Notes: generated from the letters alone by a model not told the origin. Counted from the stretch's first letter, positions 33,083 to 41,633 are shown. The stretch: DNA of 64,000 nt from Pararhizobium_B sp963838155 (GCA_963838155.1 CAWIQE010000022.1:1-64000); one strand, 5' to 3'. Program-made: numbers and translations.

Positions 33083-34360
33083 GTGGCGCCGGCTCCGCAA
33101 CGACCGCAGGACGAGCGCCGGTCGTCGGCGACCCCGGTGGCGGACCCCGCCGCGACGCCGCCGGCCGCGACCACGCTCGGAATCGGGCGCGACGGGCGCA
33201 CCCTGTCCCTCTACCCGGCCGACGCCGGTTACGAACTGCAGCCCGAGCTCGACTTCCTCGGCTATCGCGCGCTGGAGCCGAACGTCTTCTTTTCCGGCCG
33301 GTTTCTCGCGCCCGCCATGCCGAGGCTGGAGGAGAGGCTGGTCCGCCTGCTCGTCATGCGCGACACGGGCAGCGGCCGCAGCCGCCTGCGGTTCCTGATG
33401 CCGTTCTCGATCGAACGGCCGGGCTTCGCGGTCGGACCGGCCGTCATGCGGGTCTGGTCGCATCCCTTCGGGCCGCTCGGCACGCCCCTTTTGGATGCGG
33501 AGGATGCCGCGGCCACGCTCGACGACCTGCTGGAAGGACTGCCGGCGAAGTCCCTCGGCCTGCCGCGGGTGCTCGTGCTCCCGGATCTCAGGCTGGACGG
33601 CCCGACGACGCGTCTGCTGCGCGCCGTGGCGATTTCGCGCAACCTGCCGATCAGCGAGACCCTGCCCGAGGACCGCCCGATCCTGCAAAGCCCGCTCGAC
33701 GGCGACACCTATCTTTCGCAGGCGCTGTCGAAGAACCATCTGCGCGAGATGAGGCGGCAATGGCGCCGTCTCGAGGAGGTCGGGCACCTGACCTACGAAA
33801 TCGCGCGCCAGCCCGCGGAGATCTACCGCCGGCTCGAGGAGTTCCTGGCCCTGGAGGCCGCCGGCTGGAAAGGCCAGCGGCACTCCGCCATGGTCTCCGA
33901 CCGCTACCGCGCGGCGTTCGCGCGGGAAGCCGTCACCGGCCTGGCGGAAATCGACGCCGTCCGCATACACACGCTCGACCTCGACGGGGTCGCGATCGCC
34001 AGCCTGGTCGTGCTCCTCCTCGCCGGAGAGGCCTACACCTGGAAGACGGCGTTCAACGAGGATTTCGCCGGATACTCGCCGGGAAAGCTGCTCATGATGC
34101 GGCTGACGGAATGGCACCTCGACGACGCCAACATCCTGCGTTCCGATTCCTGCGCCGTCCCCGACCATCCGATCATGAGCCGGTTCTGGACGGAACGCGC
34201 GCGCATGGGCACGCTCGTCATCGGCCTGGACCCGCGCCGCGACCGCGACGTGCGGCAGGTGACCGCGCAGATGCACCTCTACCAGAACACCCGCAACCTG
34301 GCCCGGAAGCTGCGCGAACGGGTCCGATCGATCGCACGGCAGGGCCGCACGTCGCGCTGA
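33083..34360 (+). CDS. GNAT family protein, BioF2/FemAB-like acyltransferase
   Basis: A 425-residue protein. The C-terminal half is an Acetyltransf_6/BioF2-like fold: SKNHLREMRRQWRRLEEVG, then EEFLALEAAGWKGQ (about 250-265) and TWKTAFNEDFAGYSPGKLL, the last being the usual cofactor/peptide-binding segment. The N-terminal ~100 residues include YELQPELDFLGYRALEPNVFF. Proteins of this type are common in exopolysaccharide and capsule loci and are thought to acylate or aminoacylate glycans. The start is GTG at 33083, two bases after the flippase stop, so coupling is likely. Confidence 0.8.
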   Translation: MAPAPQRPQDERRSSATPVADPAATPPAATTLGIGRDGRTLSLYPADAGYELQPELDFLGYRALEPNVFFSGRFLAPAMPRLEERLVRLLVMRDTGSGRSRLRFLMPFSIERPGFAVGPAVMRVWSHPFGPLGTPLLDAEDAAATLDDLLEGLPAKSLGLPRVLVLPDLRLDGPTTRLLRAVAISRNLPISETLPEDRPILQSPLDGDTYLSQALSKNHLREMRRQWRRLEEVGHLTYEIARQPAEIYRRLEEFLALEAAGWKGQRHSAMVSDRYRAAFAREAVTGLAEIDAVRIHTLDLDGVAIASLVVLLLAGEAYTWKTAFNEDFAGYSPGKLLMMRLTEWHLDDANILRSDSCAVPDHPIMSRFWTERARMGTLVIGLDPRRDRDVRQVTAQMHLYQNTRNLARKLRERVRSIARQGRTSR

Positions 34361-34363
34361 GCC

Positions 34364-34402
34364 CGGCCGAGCGGGCCGAGCAGGGCCGAGCAGGGCCGAG
34401 CA
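34364..34402. repeat. Four tandem copies of a ~10-bp unit (gggccgagca)
   Basis: About four units of ggccgagc(a/g)g follow directly after the acyltransferase stop and precede the LysR gene. This could be slippage-derived. No coding or regulatory role is evident. Confidence 0.6.
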
Positions 34403-34495
34403 CTGGGGGCCATCTCGCATTCGATCGATGTTTTCGATGGATTGGAGCGATTCGATCTGTCAGCTTGATGCGATGGACAAGCTGGGCGGACGGCC

Positions 34496-35449
34496 ATGAC
34501 CCTGGAGCAGTTGCGCATCTTCGTCGCCGTGGCCGAGCGCGAACACATCACCCGGGCCGCCGAGGCGCTCAACCTCACCCAATCGGCCACCAGCGCGGCC
34601 GTCGCCGCGCTCGAGAAGCGCTATCGGACCCGGCTCTTCAGCCGCGTCGGCCGCGGGATCGAGCTGACCGAGGCCGGCCGCCTGTTCCTGCAGGAGGCGC
34701 GCATCGTGCTCGCCCGCGCGGCAGCGGCCGAATCGGTGCTCGCCGACCTCGCCGGCCTGAAGCGCGGGACCCTGCGCCTTGCCGCCAGCCAGACCGTGGC
34801 GAACTACTGGCTGCCGCCGCGAATGACCCGCTTTCACCGCGCGTTTCCCGGCGTCGCCCTGCCGCTGGCGATCGGCAACACCGAGAACGTCACCCGCATG
34901 ATCGACGAGGGAAGCGCCGACCTCGGCTTCATCGAGGGCGACATCGAGGCGCCGCACCTGTCGGCGGAAAAGATCGACGACGACCGTCTCGTCGTCGTCG
35001 TCCATCGCGATCATCCCTGGGCACGGAAAGGGCCGGCGACCTGGCGCGACCTGACCGCGACGCGCTGGGTCGTCCGCGAGCGCGGATCCGGCACGCGGCA
35101 GATGTTCGAAGCGGCCCTGGTGGAACACGGGCTTGGCCCCGCGGACCTGGAAGTAGCGATGGAACTCCCCTCCAACGAGGCCGTCCTGGCGGCGACCTGC
35201 GCCGGCGGGGGCGCCGCCGTCATGTCCGAACTGGCGGCGGTCTCCGCGCTGCGGTCGCGCATGGCCGTCGTCGTGCCTTTCGAGCTTCCCATGCGCGGCT
35301 TCTATCTACTGTACCACCCGCAACGCCATCTCGGCCCCGCCGCGATCGCCTTCAGGGAGGCGATCGTCTCCGCCCGGCCGGCCCAGCCCCCAAAGGTGCC
35401 CGACGGCCCGCCCGGCACCATGGCCCCGAAGGGCGATCTCCAGGGATGA
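34496..35449 (+). CDS. LysR family transcriptional regulator, CysL-like
   Basis: A 317-residue regulator. The N-terminal winged helix-turn-helix is MTLEQLRIFVAVAEREHITRAAEALNL with the recognition region TQSATSAAVAALE. The effector domain (about 90-295) resembles the CysL-like group, which senses sulfur-related metabolites in Bacillus; this assignment rests on overall similarity only. LysR regulators often control a divergent gene, but here both flanks run in other directions and the target is unknown. The stop codon lies 10 bp from the 3' end of the convergent tRNA-Leu. Confidence 0.9.
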   Translation: MTLEQLRIFVAVAEREHITRAAEALNLTQSATSAAVAALEKRYRTRLFSRVGRGIELTEAGRLFLQEARIVLARAAAAESVLADLAGLKRGTLRLAASQTVANYWLPPRMTRFHRAFPGVALPLAIGNTENVTRMIDEGSADLGFIEGDIEAPHLSAEKIDDDRLVVVVHRDHPWARKGPATWRDLTATRWVVRERGSGTRQMFEAALVEHGLGPADLEVAMELPSNEAVLAATCAGGGAAVMSELAAVSALRSRMAVVVPFELPMRGFYLLYHPQRHLGPAAIAFREAIVSARPAQPPKVPDGPPGTMAPKGDLQG

Positions 35450-35459
35450 ACGAAGGCGA

Positions 35460-35544
35460 TGGTGCCCCTGGCCGGGATCGAACCAGCACTCCTTGCGGAA
35501 CGCGATTTTGAGTCGCGCGCGTCTACCAATTCCGCCACAGGGGC
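35460..35544 (-). tRNA. tRNA-Leu(CAA)
   Basis: An 85-nt class II tRNA on the minus strand: acceptor GCCCCTG/CAGGGGC, anticodon loop CTCAAAA (CAA), a long variable arm (GTTCCGCAAGGAGT) and T-arm GGTTCGATCC, with an encoded CCA. It reads UUG codons. Confidence 0.97.
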
Positions 35545-35578
35545 CCCCGTGCAGCCTGGGCGGCTGCCGTGGTGCGGG

Positions 35579-35606
35579 ACTATACGGGCCCGGAATCTCG
35601 CGTCAA
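35579..35606 (-). promoter_or_regulatory. tRNA-Leu promoter (-35 TTGACG, -10 TATAGT)
   Basis: On the minus strand TTGACG (35601-35606) and TATAGT (35579-35584) are 16 nt apart. The tRNA 5' end lies about 35 bp downstream of the -10 box. Confidence 0.75.
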
Positions 35607-35694
35607 CACGCTTTTCGCCGGTTCCGGCCGGAGGATTGCCGACGGGCGCCGCCTGCGGTAAGCCCCTGTTTACTCCGGGGCGGCACACTTTCCG

Positions 35695-35798
35695 CAGCGC
35701 GTCCGCGCTTCATGGACCCGCGGGCAGGCTCTATCCCTTTGTTCTTCACGCGATTCCGGACGGAAGTCCGGGTTCCACTTTCCGCTGAATTGCTCTAG
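35695..35798 (-). repeat. Family A repeat in reverse orientation, degenerate
   Basis: Read on the minus strand it runs ctagagcaattcagcgg..., then gtggaacccggacttccgtccgg and a diverged hairpin-2 half with gcgcggacgcgc. It lies between tRNA-Leu and yqaA and is the only copy in this orientation. Confidence 0.65.
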
Positions 35799-35831
35799 AA
35801 GCACCCCATCTCGAAAAACCGGATCCCCAGT

Positions 35832-36419
35832 ATGCTCCGACGCCTCTACGACTGGACGATGTCGCTGGCCGGTCGCCGATCGGCGGAAGTCTGGCTTGCC
35901 GTCATCGCCTTCGTCGAGAGTTCCGTGTTCCTGGTTCCGGCAGATGTCCTGTTCGTTCCGATGGGCCTGGCCCGCCCGGGCCGCGTCTACCGGTATGCCC
36001 TCGTCGCCACGGTCGCCTCGGTCCTCGGCGGCATCGCGGGCTGGTTCCTCGGCCACCTCGCCTATGAGGCGATCGCGGTCCCGGTCCTGAAGTTCTACGG
36101 CAAGCTCGACGCCTTCGAGGCGCTGCGCCATTCGGCCTCGCCCGACTGGGTCCTGCTTCTTCTCGTCACCTCCGGCATCGCGCACCTTCCGCCGATCAAG
36201 GTGGTGACGATCCTGTCGGGGGCCATGGATGTGAATCTATGGCTCTTCATCCTGTCGGCGATCGTCGCCCGCGGCGCCCGCTTCGTCGTCATCGCCTGGC
36301 TTCTCAGAAGCTACGGCGATCCCATCCGGCACTTCGTCGAACGGCGCCTCGGCCTCATCGCCGCGGCGGTCGCCATGGTCCTCGTCCTCTTCTTCCTACT
36401 TTACCGGTATGTTCTCTGA
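35832..36419 (+). CDS. YqaA family membrane protein (DedA/SNARE-associated type)
   Basis: A 195-residue inner-membrane protein with about four to five helices. The region VPADVLFVPMGLARPGRVYRYAL and the later SGIAHLPPIKVV are conserved in the YqaA branch of the VTT/DedA superfamily, whose members help move lipid carriers or keep envelope homeostasis. The exact role is unknown. The dsbB gene starts 21 bp downstream in the same direction. Confidence 0.85.
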   Translation: MLRRLYDWTMSLAGRRSAEVWLAVIAFVESSVFLVPADVLFVPMGLARPGRVYRYALVATVASVLGGIAGWFLGHLAYEAIAVPVLKFYGKLDAFEALRHSASPDWVLLLLVTSGIAHLPPIKVVTILSGAMDVNLWLFILSAIVARGARFVVIAWLLRSYGDPIRHFVERRLGLIAAAVAMVLVLFFLLYRYVL

Positions 36420-36440
36420 TGCCTCAAGGAGGTCCCGCGC

Positions 36441-36974
36441 ATGAAGCTGACTGATCCGACCGGCCGCACCCAGGTCTTCGGCGCGGCTTTCCTCGCCCTC
36501 GCCATGGCGGCGGTCATCGGCATCGTGCTCTGGTTCCAGTACTATGGCGGCTATCGGCCCTGCGAACTGTGCCTCAAGGAGCGCATCCCCTATTACGTCG
36601 GCATTCCCGTCATGCTGGGGGCGCTGGTCGCGGGCCTTTCGCAGCGCAGCCCCGCGGTGACACGCGGTCTCCTGGCGGTCGGCGGCGTCCTTATGCTGGT
36701 CGGCGCGGCCATGAGCATCTACCACGCCGGCGTCGAGTGGCACTTCTGGCCGGGCCCGTCCAGCTGCACCGGCAGGGCCGACTTGAACGCCGATGCCGGT
36801 AGCCTGCTGGCGGATCTCAACGCCGTCACGCCCCCGTCATGCGATGTCGCCGCGGGGCGCTTCCTCGGCCTGTCCTTCGCCGGATGGAACGTCGTGGCGG
36901 CATTGGCGCTCGCCGCCATCGCGCTGAGGGCCGCCTTCGGCGCCGCCGGGGCGGGACGATTGCGAACGGCCTGA
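36441..36974 (+). CDS. dsbB: Disulfide bond formation protein B
   Basis: A 177-residue inner-membrane quinone reductase that reoxidises DsbA. There are four helices and two periplasmic loops: the first with CELC (Cys41, Cys44), the second with Cys109 (PSSCTG) and Cys134 (PPSCD). All four redox cysteines are present. AAGGAGG lies eight bases before the ATG. It is probably cotranscribed with the yqaA-like gene. Confidence 0.93.
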   Translation: MKLTDPTGRTQVFGAAFLALAMAAVIGIVLWFQYYGGYRPCELCLKERIPYYVGIPVMLGALVAGLSQRSPAVTRGLLAVGGVLMLVGAAMSIYHAGVEWHFWPGPSSCTGRADLNADAGSLLADLNAVTPPSCDVAAGRFLGLSFAGWNVVAALALAAIALRAAFGAAGAGRLRTA

Positions 36975-36985
36975 CGGAGCCTGCC

Positions 36986-37543
36986 TCAGGGCTGCAGTTC
37001 GACGTTCCAGTAGAGGTAGTCCATCCAGCTTTCGTGAAGGTAGTTCGGCGGGAACATCCGGCCGTTCTGGTGCAGGTCGTGGACGGTCGGCTGGAACGGC
37101 CTCTGGTGCGGGAACATCTTGGCTTGCCCCGGCATCTTGCCGCCCTTGCGAAGGTTGCAGGGCGAACAGGCGGCGACGACGTTTTCCCAGGTCGTCTCGC
37201 CGCCGCAGCGGCGCGGCACCACGTGGTCGAAGGTCAGGTCGTCGCGCGAGCCGCAATACTGGCACTCGAACTTGTCTCGGAGGAAGACGTTGAAACGCGT
37301 GAATGCCGGATGCCGCGACGGCTTCACGTAGCTCTTGAGGCAGACGACGCTCGGCACCTTCATGGAGAAGCTCGGCGACGAGACCGCATGGTCGTATTCG
37401 GCGACGATGTGGACCCGGTCGAGGAAGACGGCCTTGATCGCGTCCTGCCAGGACCACAGCGACAAGGGGTAGTAACTGAGCGGCCTGTAGTCGGCATTGA
37501 GAACAAGTGCCGGCAGAGACTGCGGTGAAACAGAAATCGTCAA
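36986..37543 (-). CDS. HNH endonuclease domain protein
   Basis: A 185-residue HNH protein. CQYCGSRDDLTFDHVVPR, then GGETTWENVVAACSPCNLRKG forms the zinc-held HNH fold, with both CxxC pairs and the catalytic His in DHV. The N-terminal part LPALVLNADYRPLSYYPLSLW is strongly conserved in rhizobial members. This is a stand-alone HNH protein of unknown task, possibly DNA repair. The start is TTG at 37543, with AGGAGA six bases upstream; a longer frame to 37579 would begin upstream of the likely transcription start. Confidence 0.85.
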   Translation of the reverse strand: MTISVSPQSLPALVLNADYRPLSYYPLSLWSWQDAIKAVFLDRVHIVAEYDHAVSSPSFSMKVPSVVCLKSYVKPSRHPAFTRFNVFLRDKFECQYCGSRDDLTFDHVVPRRCGGETTWENVVAACSPCNLRKGGKMPGQAKMFPHQRPFQPTVHDLHQNGRMFPPNYLHESWMDYLYWNVELQP

Positions 37544-37579
37544 GGCCTTCTCCTGATCGATTCGGTTACTGCCGACCAC

Positions 37580-37609
37580 ATATTAGGCGGTCTGCGACAG
37601 GATTGTGAA
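37580..37609 (-). promoter_or_regulatory. Candidate promoter of the HNH gene (-35 TTCACA, -10 TAATAT)
   Basis: On the minus strand TTCACA (37604-37609) and TAATAT (37580-37585) are 18 nt apart. The predicted start of transcription (~37573) leaves a leader of about 30 nt before the TTG start. Confidence 0.5.
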
Positions 37610-37678
37610 GATGGAACGGCAACGCACCGTCGCCAAGTCCCGAACATCGCGCAATTTTGTCCGTCGCCGGGGCCGCAT

Positions 37679-38344
37679 CTATCCGACCGGCAGGACGCTG
37701 CGGCGCATTTCGCGGGAATAATAGGCCCAGAACAGGCGCGCCGCGACGCCGCGCCACGGCTGCCAGTCCGCCGCGATCTGCAGCAGATGCCGGGCGGGGG
37801 GGCGCGCTTCGAGCGCGAAGGCGTGGGCGACGGCGCTCTGCAGCGCGACGTCGCCCGAGGGGAAGATGTCGGCATGGCCGCCGCAGAAGAGCAGGTAGAC
37901 CTCCGCGGTCCACGGCCCGACCCCCCGGATTGCGGTCAGGTCTCCGATCGCTTCCCTCGCCGGGCGGCCACAGATCCCGACCAGGTCGATGCGCCCTTCC
38001 ATCTCCGCCTCGGCAATGGCGCGCAAGGTCTTTTCCTTGGCGCGCGACAGCCCGATCGCGCGGCACCGATCGTCGCCGAGCCCGGCACAGACGGCCGCCG
38101 TAACGCCGTCCGGGTGCGCTCCAAGGCGCCGCCAGATCGCCTCGGCGCTGGCCCGCGAGACCATCTGCCCGACGACGATCCGCGCCAGCCCCGCAAAGCC
38201 GGGCGTTTCGAGCCTGAGCGGGAGATCGCCGGCGCGCTCCGCGACTGGGACGAGGCGCGGATCCGCCGCGCACAGGGCCGCGAGCCCGGCGGCGAGGTCC
38301 GCCGGACCGGCGATGCGGCGGCCGTGAAATTCCGTGTCCTCCAT
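37679..38344 (-). CDS. DNA-3-methyladenine glycosylase 2 (AlkA-type HhH-GPD)
   Basis: A 221-residue base-excision enzyme removing alkylated bases. The helix-hairpin-helix and catalytic region is AIRGVGPWTAEVYLLF, with the Asp of the GPD loop further on (FPSGDVALQ). No iron-sulfur Cys cluster is present, as in AlkA. The shorter start MEDTEFHG at 38344 is chosen because longer frames overlap the divergent gluQRS. The two genes are head to head with 43 bp between them. Confidence 0.9.
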   Translation of the reverse strand: MEDTEFHGRRIAGPADLAAGLAALCAADPRLVPVAERAGDLPLRLETPGFAGLARIVVGQMVSRASAEAIWRRLGAHPDGVTAAVCAGLGDDRCRAIGLSRAKEKTLRAIAEAEMEGRIDLVGICGRPAREAIGDLTAIRGVGPWTAEVYLLFCGGHADIFPSGDVALQSAVAHAFALEARPPARHLLQIAADWQPWRGVAARLFWAYYSREMRRSVLPVG

Positions 38345-38387
38345 GCCCTCCCGTAGCAGCCGGCGCGATTTCGTGCCAGAAGGCGCG

Positions 38388-39278
38388 ATGTCCGAATTCG
38401 CCGACGACCGCGCCGTTTTCCGATTTGCGCCCAGCCCGAACGGCCTGCTGCATCTCGGCCATGCGCTCTCCGCCCTCGTCGATTTCGAGGCGGCGGAGGC
38501 GGTCGACGGCCGCTTCCTGCTGCGGATCGAGGACATCGACGTCGCCCGCTGCACGCCCGCCTTCGAGGCGGCGATCCTGAGCGACCTCGCATGGCTGGGC
38601 CTGCGCTGGGAACAGCCGGTGAGACGCCAGTCCGAACACTTCGACGACTACCGCGCGGCCCTGGAGGTCCTGATCGACGCCGGCGTCGTCTATCCCTCCT
38701 TCCTGAGCCGCGGAGACCTTCGGCGCGCCGTTTCGTCCGCCGGGGGCGATGAGGGATCATGGCCCCGCGATCCAGACGGCGCGCCGCTCGCGCCCACCGG
38801 CGAGCGCGATCTTTCCGAGACCGAGCGCCGGGCGATGATGGAGAGCGGGACGCCTTACGCCTGGCGCCTCGACATGGACAAGGCCCTAGATCACGCCGGA
38901 GACGACATCGTCTGGTCGGAGGCGGGAAGCGGTCCGGAGGGGGAGACGGGCGAGATCCGCGCCGATCCGCGACGTTGGGGCGACGTGATCCTTGCGCGCA
39001 AGGACACGCCCGTCGGCTATCATCTCGCCGTCGTCGTGGACGACGCGCTGCAGGGCGTCACGCATGTCGTTCGCGGGCGCGACCTCTTCCACGCGACCGC
39101 CGTCCACCGGCTGCTGCAGGTCCTGCTCGGACTGCCCGCGCCGTCGTACCGCCACCACAGGCTGGTCCTGGGAGACGACGGCAGGAAGCTTTCGAAGAGC
39201 CGCGGCGACACCGCGCTCGCCGCCCTGCGCACCGCCGGCCTCACGCCGGCCGACATTCGCAGGCTCGTGGCGCTCTGA
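38388..39278 (+). CDS. gluQ: Glutamyl-Q tRNA(Asp) synthetase
   Basis: A 296-residue truncated glutamyl-tRNA synthetase paralogue that attaches glutamate to queuosine in the anticodon of tRNA-Asp. The class I signatures are RFAPSPNGLLHLGHA (HIGH) and KLSKS (KMSKS-type), and there is no anticodon-binding domain. The zinc-binding CxC of E. coli YadB corresponds here to YPSFLSR and the later Cys is also missing, so the zinc site is lost. The ATG at 38388 follows GAAGG. Confidence 0.9.
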   Translation: MSEFADDRAVFRFAPSPNGLLHLGHALSALVDFEAAEAVDGRFLLRIEDIDVARCTPAFEAAILSDLAWLGLRWEQPVRRQSEHFDDYRAALEVLIDAGVVYPSFLSRGDLRRAVSSAGGDEGSWPRDPDGAPLAPTGERDLSETERRAMMESGTPYAWRLDMDKALDHAGDDIVWSEAGSGPEGETGEIRADPRRWGDVILARKDTPVGYHLAVVVDDALQGVTHVVRGRDLFHATAVHRLLQVLLGLPAPSYRHHRLVLGDDGRKLSKSRGDTALAALRTAGLTPADIRRLVAL

Positions 39279-39301
39279 CCCGCCCGATATCGGCCCGGAC
39301 G

Positions 39302-39586
39302 TCAGACCCTGAGGACGTAACGCTTGACGACCGCGGTGGCGAGCAGCACGAGAAAGGCGGCGGCGATCGAATAGGCCGTCAGCACGTCGATCGAGGAGTA
39401 AAGCCCGGTGTTCTGGACGCCGGAAGCCCCGAGCACGAAACCGCTCGCAAGGATCAGGGTGTTACCGAGGGGTCCGAAGCCCTGGCCGCCCATGATGCCG
39501 TCCATGGCATGGCCCACGATGAAGCCCGCCATGAGCCCGAGGGATGCGACCAGCATAAGCATCTGAAGTGACATGCCACTGTACAT
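39302..39586 (-). CDS. Small membrane protein, transglycosylase-associated/GlsB-like
   Basis: A 94-residue protein with three hydrophobic segments. The middle part MAGFIVGHAMDGIMGGQG and GPLGNTLILASGFVLG resembles the YeaQ/GlsB (transglycosylase-associated) family, Gly-rich and with a LGN motif, but the match is partial. Function unknown. The ATG at 39586 has GAAGG upstream; a GTG nine bases earlier is less likely. Confidence 0.7.
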   Translation of the reverse strand: MYSGMSLQMLMLVASLGLMAGFIVGHAMDGIMGGQGFGPLGNTLILASGFVLGASGVQNTGLYSSIDVLTAYSIAAAFLVLLATAVVKRYVLRV

Positions 39587-39712
39587 GACGACCACCTTCG
39601 AAGAATGAACCCGGCGAATTTTAGCAAATCCACCGGCCGCCCGCCTCAGGAATGACGAGACATCCTTAATGCTCCGGTAATCCGGGGCGCCGGGAAGCCG
39701 GGCGCCGTCGCC

Positions 39713-40546
39713 CTACTGCTTGAGCGCGAGGATCGAGGCGTTCAGTTCCGCGCCGAGAATGAAGATCGCCGAAATCATGTAGAGGAAGACCAGGGCGATC
39801 ATGATCGAGGCGAGCCCCGCATAGGTCGAGACGTAGTTGGCGAACCCTTCGAGATAGGCGGCGAAGACCGACGCGCCGGCCAGCCAGCACAAGACCGTCA
39901 GCACGATGCCCGGCAGGACGTCGACGAGCCGGCGCCGCCCGGCCGGCAGCCATATGTGAACGACGACCAGCCCGCACAGGAGGACGATGCCCGCGATGAG
40001 GACCCGCCAATTGTTGATCAGGGACGTCACGTCGGCCAGGAGCGGCAGGTAGCGCTGTACCAGCCCGAGGATCAGCGGAACCAGGACGAGAATGACGCTC
40101 GCCGCGATGAAGACGAAGACCGCGATCAGAACGAACAGCAGGCTCTGGGCCCGCGTCCAGTACCAGGACCGACGGTCGGACACCCGGTAGGCGCGGTTGA
40201 GCGACACCCTCAGGGCCTCCACCCCGTTCGACGCGAAGAATGCGGCCGCAAGCACGCTCAGCGTCAGGAGCCCGCGGTGCTGCTCCGTCATCACCCGCAC
40301 GGCCTCGTTGGCGATCGGCTGCGCGATCACCTCCGGCCAGGTGTCGAAGATCAGATGGCGGGCGGTGTCGGCGAATTCGCGCGCACCCAGGAAGCTCGAC
40401 AGCGCCGTCCCGAAGAGTATGAACGGGAACAGCGCGAGCAGCGTCGACAGCGCGACGTGGCTCGCCATCGCCCAGCCGTCGTCGGCGTTGAAATGGCCGA
40501 CCGCATTGGCGACGATGCGCCAACTCAGCCTGAGAACGTGCTGCAT
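39713..40546 (-). CDS. YihY/UPF0761 family membrane protein (BrkB-like)
   Basis: A 277-residue inner-membrane protein with six predicted helices. DGWAMASHVALSTLLALFPF and ANYVSTYAGLASIMIALVFLY are conserved family segments. The family was once annotated as RNase BN; that is now attributed to a different protein. Function unknown. AGGG lies just upstream of the start. It diverges from the SDR gene. Confidence 0.88.
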   Translation of the reverse strand: MQHVLRLSWRIVANAVGHFNADDGWAMASHVALSTLLALFPFILFGTALSSFLGAREFADTARHLIFDTWPEVIAQPIANEAVRVMTEQHRGLLTLSVLAAAFFASNGVEALRVSLNRAYRVSDRRSWYWTRAQSLLFVLIAVFVFIAASVILVLVPLILGLVQRYLPLLADVTSLINNWRVLIAGIVLLCGLVVVHIWLPAGRRRLVDVLPGIVLTVLCWLAGASVFAAYLEGFANYVSTYAGLASIMIALVFLYMISAIFILGAELNASILALKQ

Positions 40547-40617
40547 GAGCCCTGCCGCGATTGTTTCCCGGCTATGAATATGGGAAAGCTCAAGGAATTG
40601 AAACAGCGAGGCGCCAC

Positions 40618-41451
40618 ATGGCCGACAGAAGATCGATCGTCGTGACCGGCTGCTCCTCGGGCATAGGCGCCTTCTGCGCGCGCCGGCTGGCCGCCGACGG
40701 CTGGCGGGTCTTCGCCACGGCCCGCCGGCCCGAGGACATCCGGCGCCTCGAGGACGACGGCCTGGAGGCGCTCTACCTCGACTACCGCGAACCCGACAGC
40801 ATCGCCGCGCTCGCCGACACCGTCCTCGAACGCACCGGCGGCCGCCTGGACGCGCTCTTCAACAACGGCTCCCACGGCCAGGCGGGCGCCGTGGAGGACC
40901 TGCCGGTCGAGGCGCTGCGCGAACAGCTCGAGGTCACGGTGATCGGCTGGCACGACCTGACGCGGCGGTTCATCCCGGCCATGCGCGCGCAGGGCCACGG
41001 CCGCATCGTCCAGTGCTCCTCGATCCTCGGCCTCGTCCCCTATCCCTGGCGCGGGGCCTACAACGCCGCCAAGCACGCGCTCGAGGCGCTGACCCTCACC
41101 ATGCGCATGGAACTGCGCGGCTCCGGCATCCACGTCAGCCTGATCGAACCCGGTCCGATCGAATCGCGCTTCACCGCCAACGGGCTGATCTATTTCCGCA
41201 AATATATCGACGCCGGGCGGTCCGTTCACGCCGAAGAGTACGAGCGCCAGGTCGCGCGGCTGGCCGGCGGAGGCGTCAAGTCGCGCTTCAAGCTCAAGCC
41301 GGACGCGGTCCACGCCGTCCTCGTCGAGGCCCTGGAGGCGCGCCGCCCGCGCCCCCATTACATCGTCACGCGGCCGGCCAAGGTCGGCGCCGCGATGAAG
41401 CGGCTTCTGCCGGCGGCGGTCTTCTACGCCTTTCTGTCCCGGCGGAGCTAG
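40618..41451 (+). CDS. Short-chain dehydrogenase/reductase
   Basis: A 277-residue classical SDR. The NAD(P)-binding TGCSSGIG (10-17), the NNG motif (FNNGSHG) and catalytic Ser134/135, Tyr148 and Lys152 (YNAAK) are all present. Arg following the glycine motif region (ATARR) suggests NADP. Its substrate is unknown; similar rhizobial proteins are only annotated as SDR. The stop codon TAG (41449-41451) lies in the left CTAG of a family B repeat. Confidence 0.9.
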   Translation: MADRRSIVVTGCSSGIGAFCARRLAADGWRVFATARRPEDIRRLEDDGLEALYLDYREPDSIAALADTVLERTGGRLDALFNNGSHGQAGAVEDLPVEALREQLEVTVIGWHDLTRRFIPAMRAQGHGRIVQCSSILGLVPYPWRGAYNAAKHALEALTLTMRMELRGSGIHVSLIEPGPIESRFTANGLIYFRKYIDAGRSVHAEEYERQVARLAGGGVKSRFKLKPDAVHAVLVEALEARRPRPHYIVTRPAKVGAAMKRLLPAAVFYAFLSRRS

Positions 41452-41568
41452 TGGTGCGATCCTAACAGATGGCACCATCTGTTAGGAAAAATCGCCCCAC
41501 CAGATCAATAGCTTGTGGGCTGACTTTTCCAAACGGATGGGTACCATCCGTTTGGGTCAGACCACTAG
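41448..41568 (+). repeat. Family B 121-bp palindromic repeat, copy 2
   Basis: It has the same architecture as the copy at 24356-24476: CTAGTGGT and ACCACTAG ends and two hairpins at 41460-41487 and 41529-41555, both perfect here. It starts in the SDR stop codon. Confidence 0.92.
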
Positions 41569-41633
41569 CGGGCGGTGGAGAATCCGAAGGCACGCGCTAT
41601 GTTTTTCGCCAAGTGGAGGCAGCAGGGAATCTC

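Noticed and set aside
37679..38344. Endonuclease III/iron-sulfur glycosylase assignment
   Set aside because: No four-Cys cluster follows the HhH-GPD region, so AlkA-type 3-methyladenine glycosylase fits better.
39302..39586. Small multidrug-resistance transporter
   Set aside because: It has three, not four, helices and lacks the conserved Glu of that family. The Gly-rich pattern is closer to the GlsB/YeaQ group.
41448..41568. Family B repeat as an intrinsic terminator of the SDR gene
   Set aside because: The hairpins lack a following T-run on the relevant strand, and the same element at 24356 lies at the other side of genes. Termination is possible but not shown.
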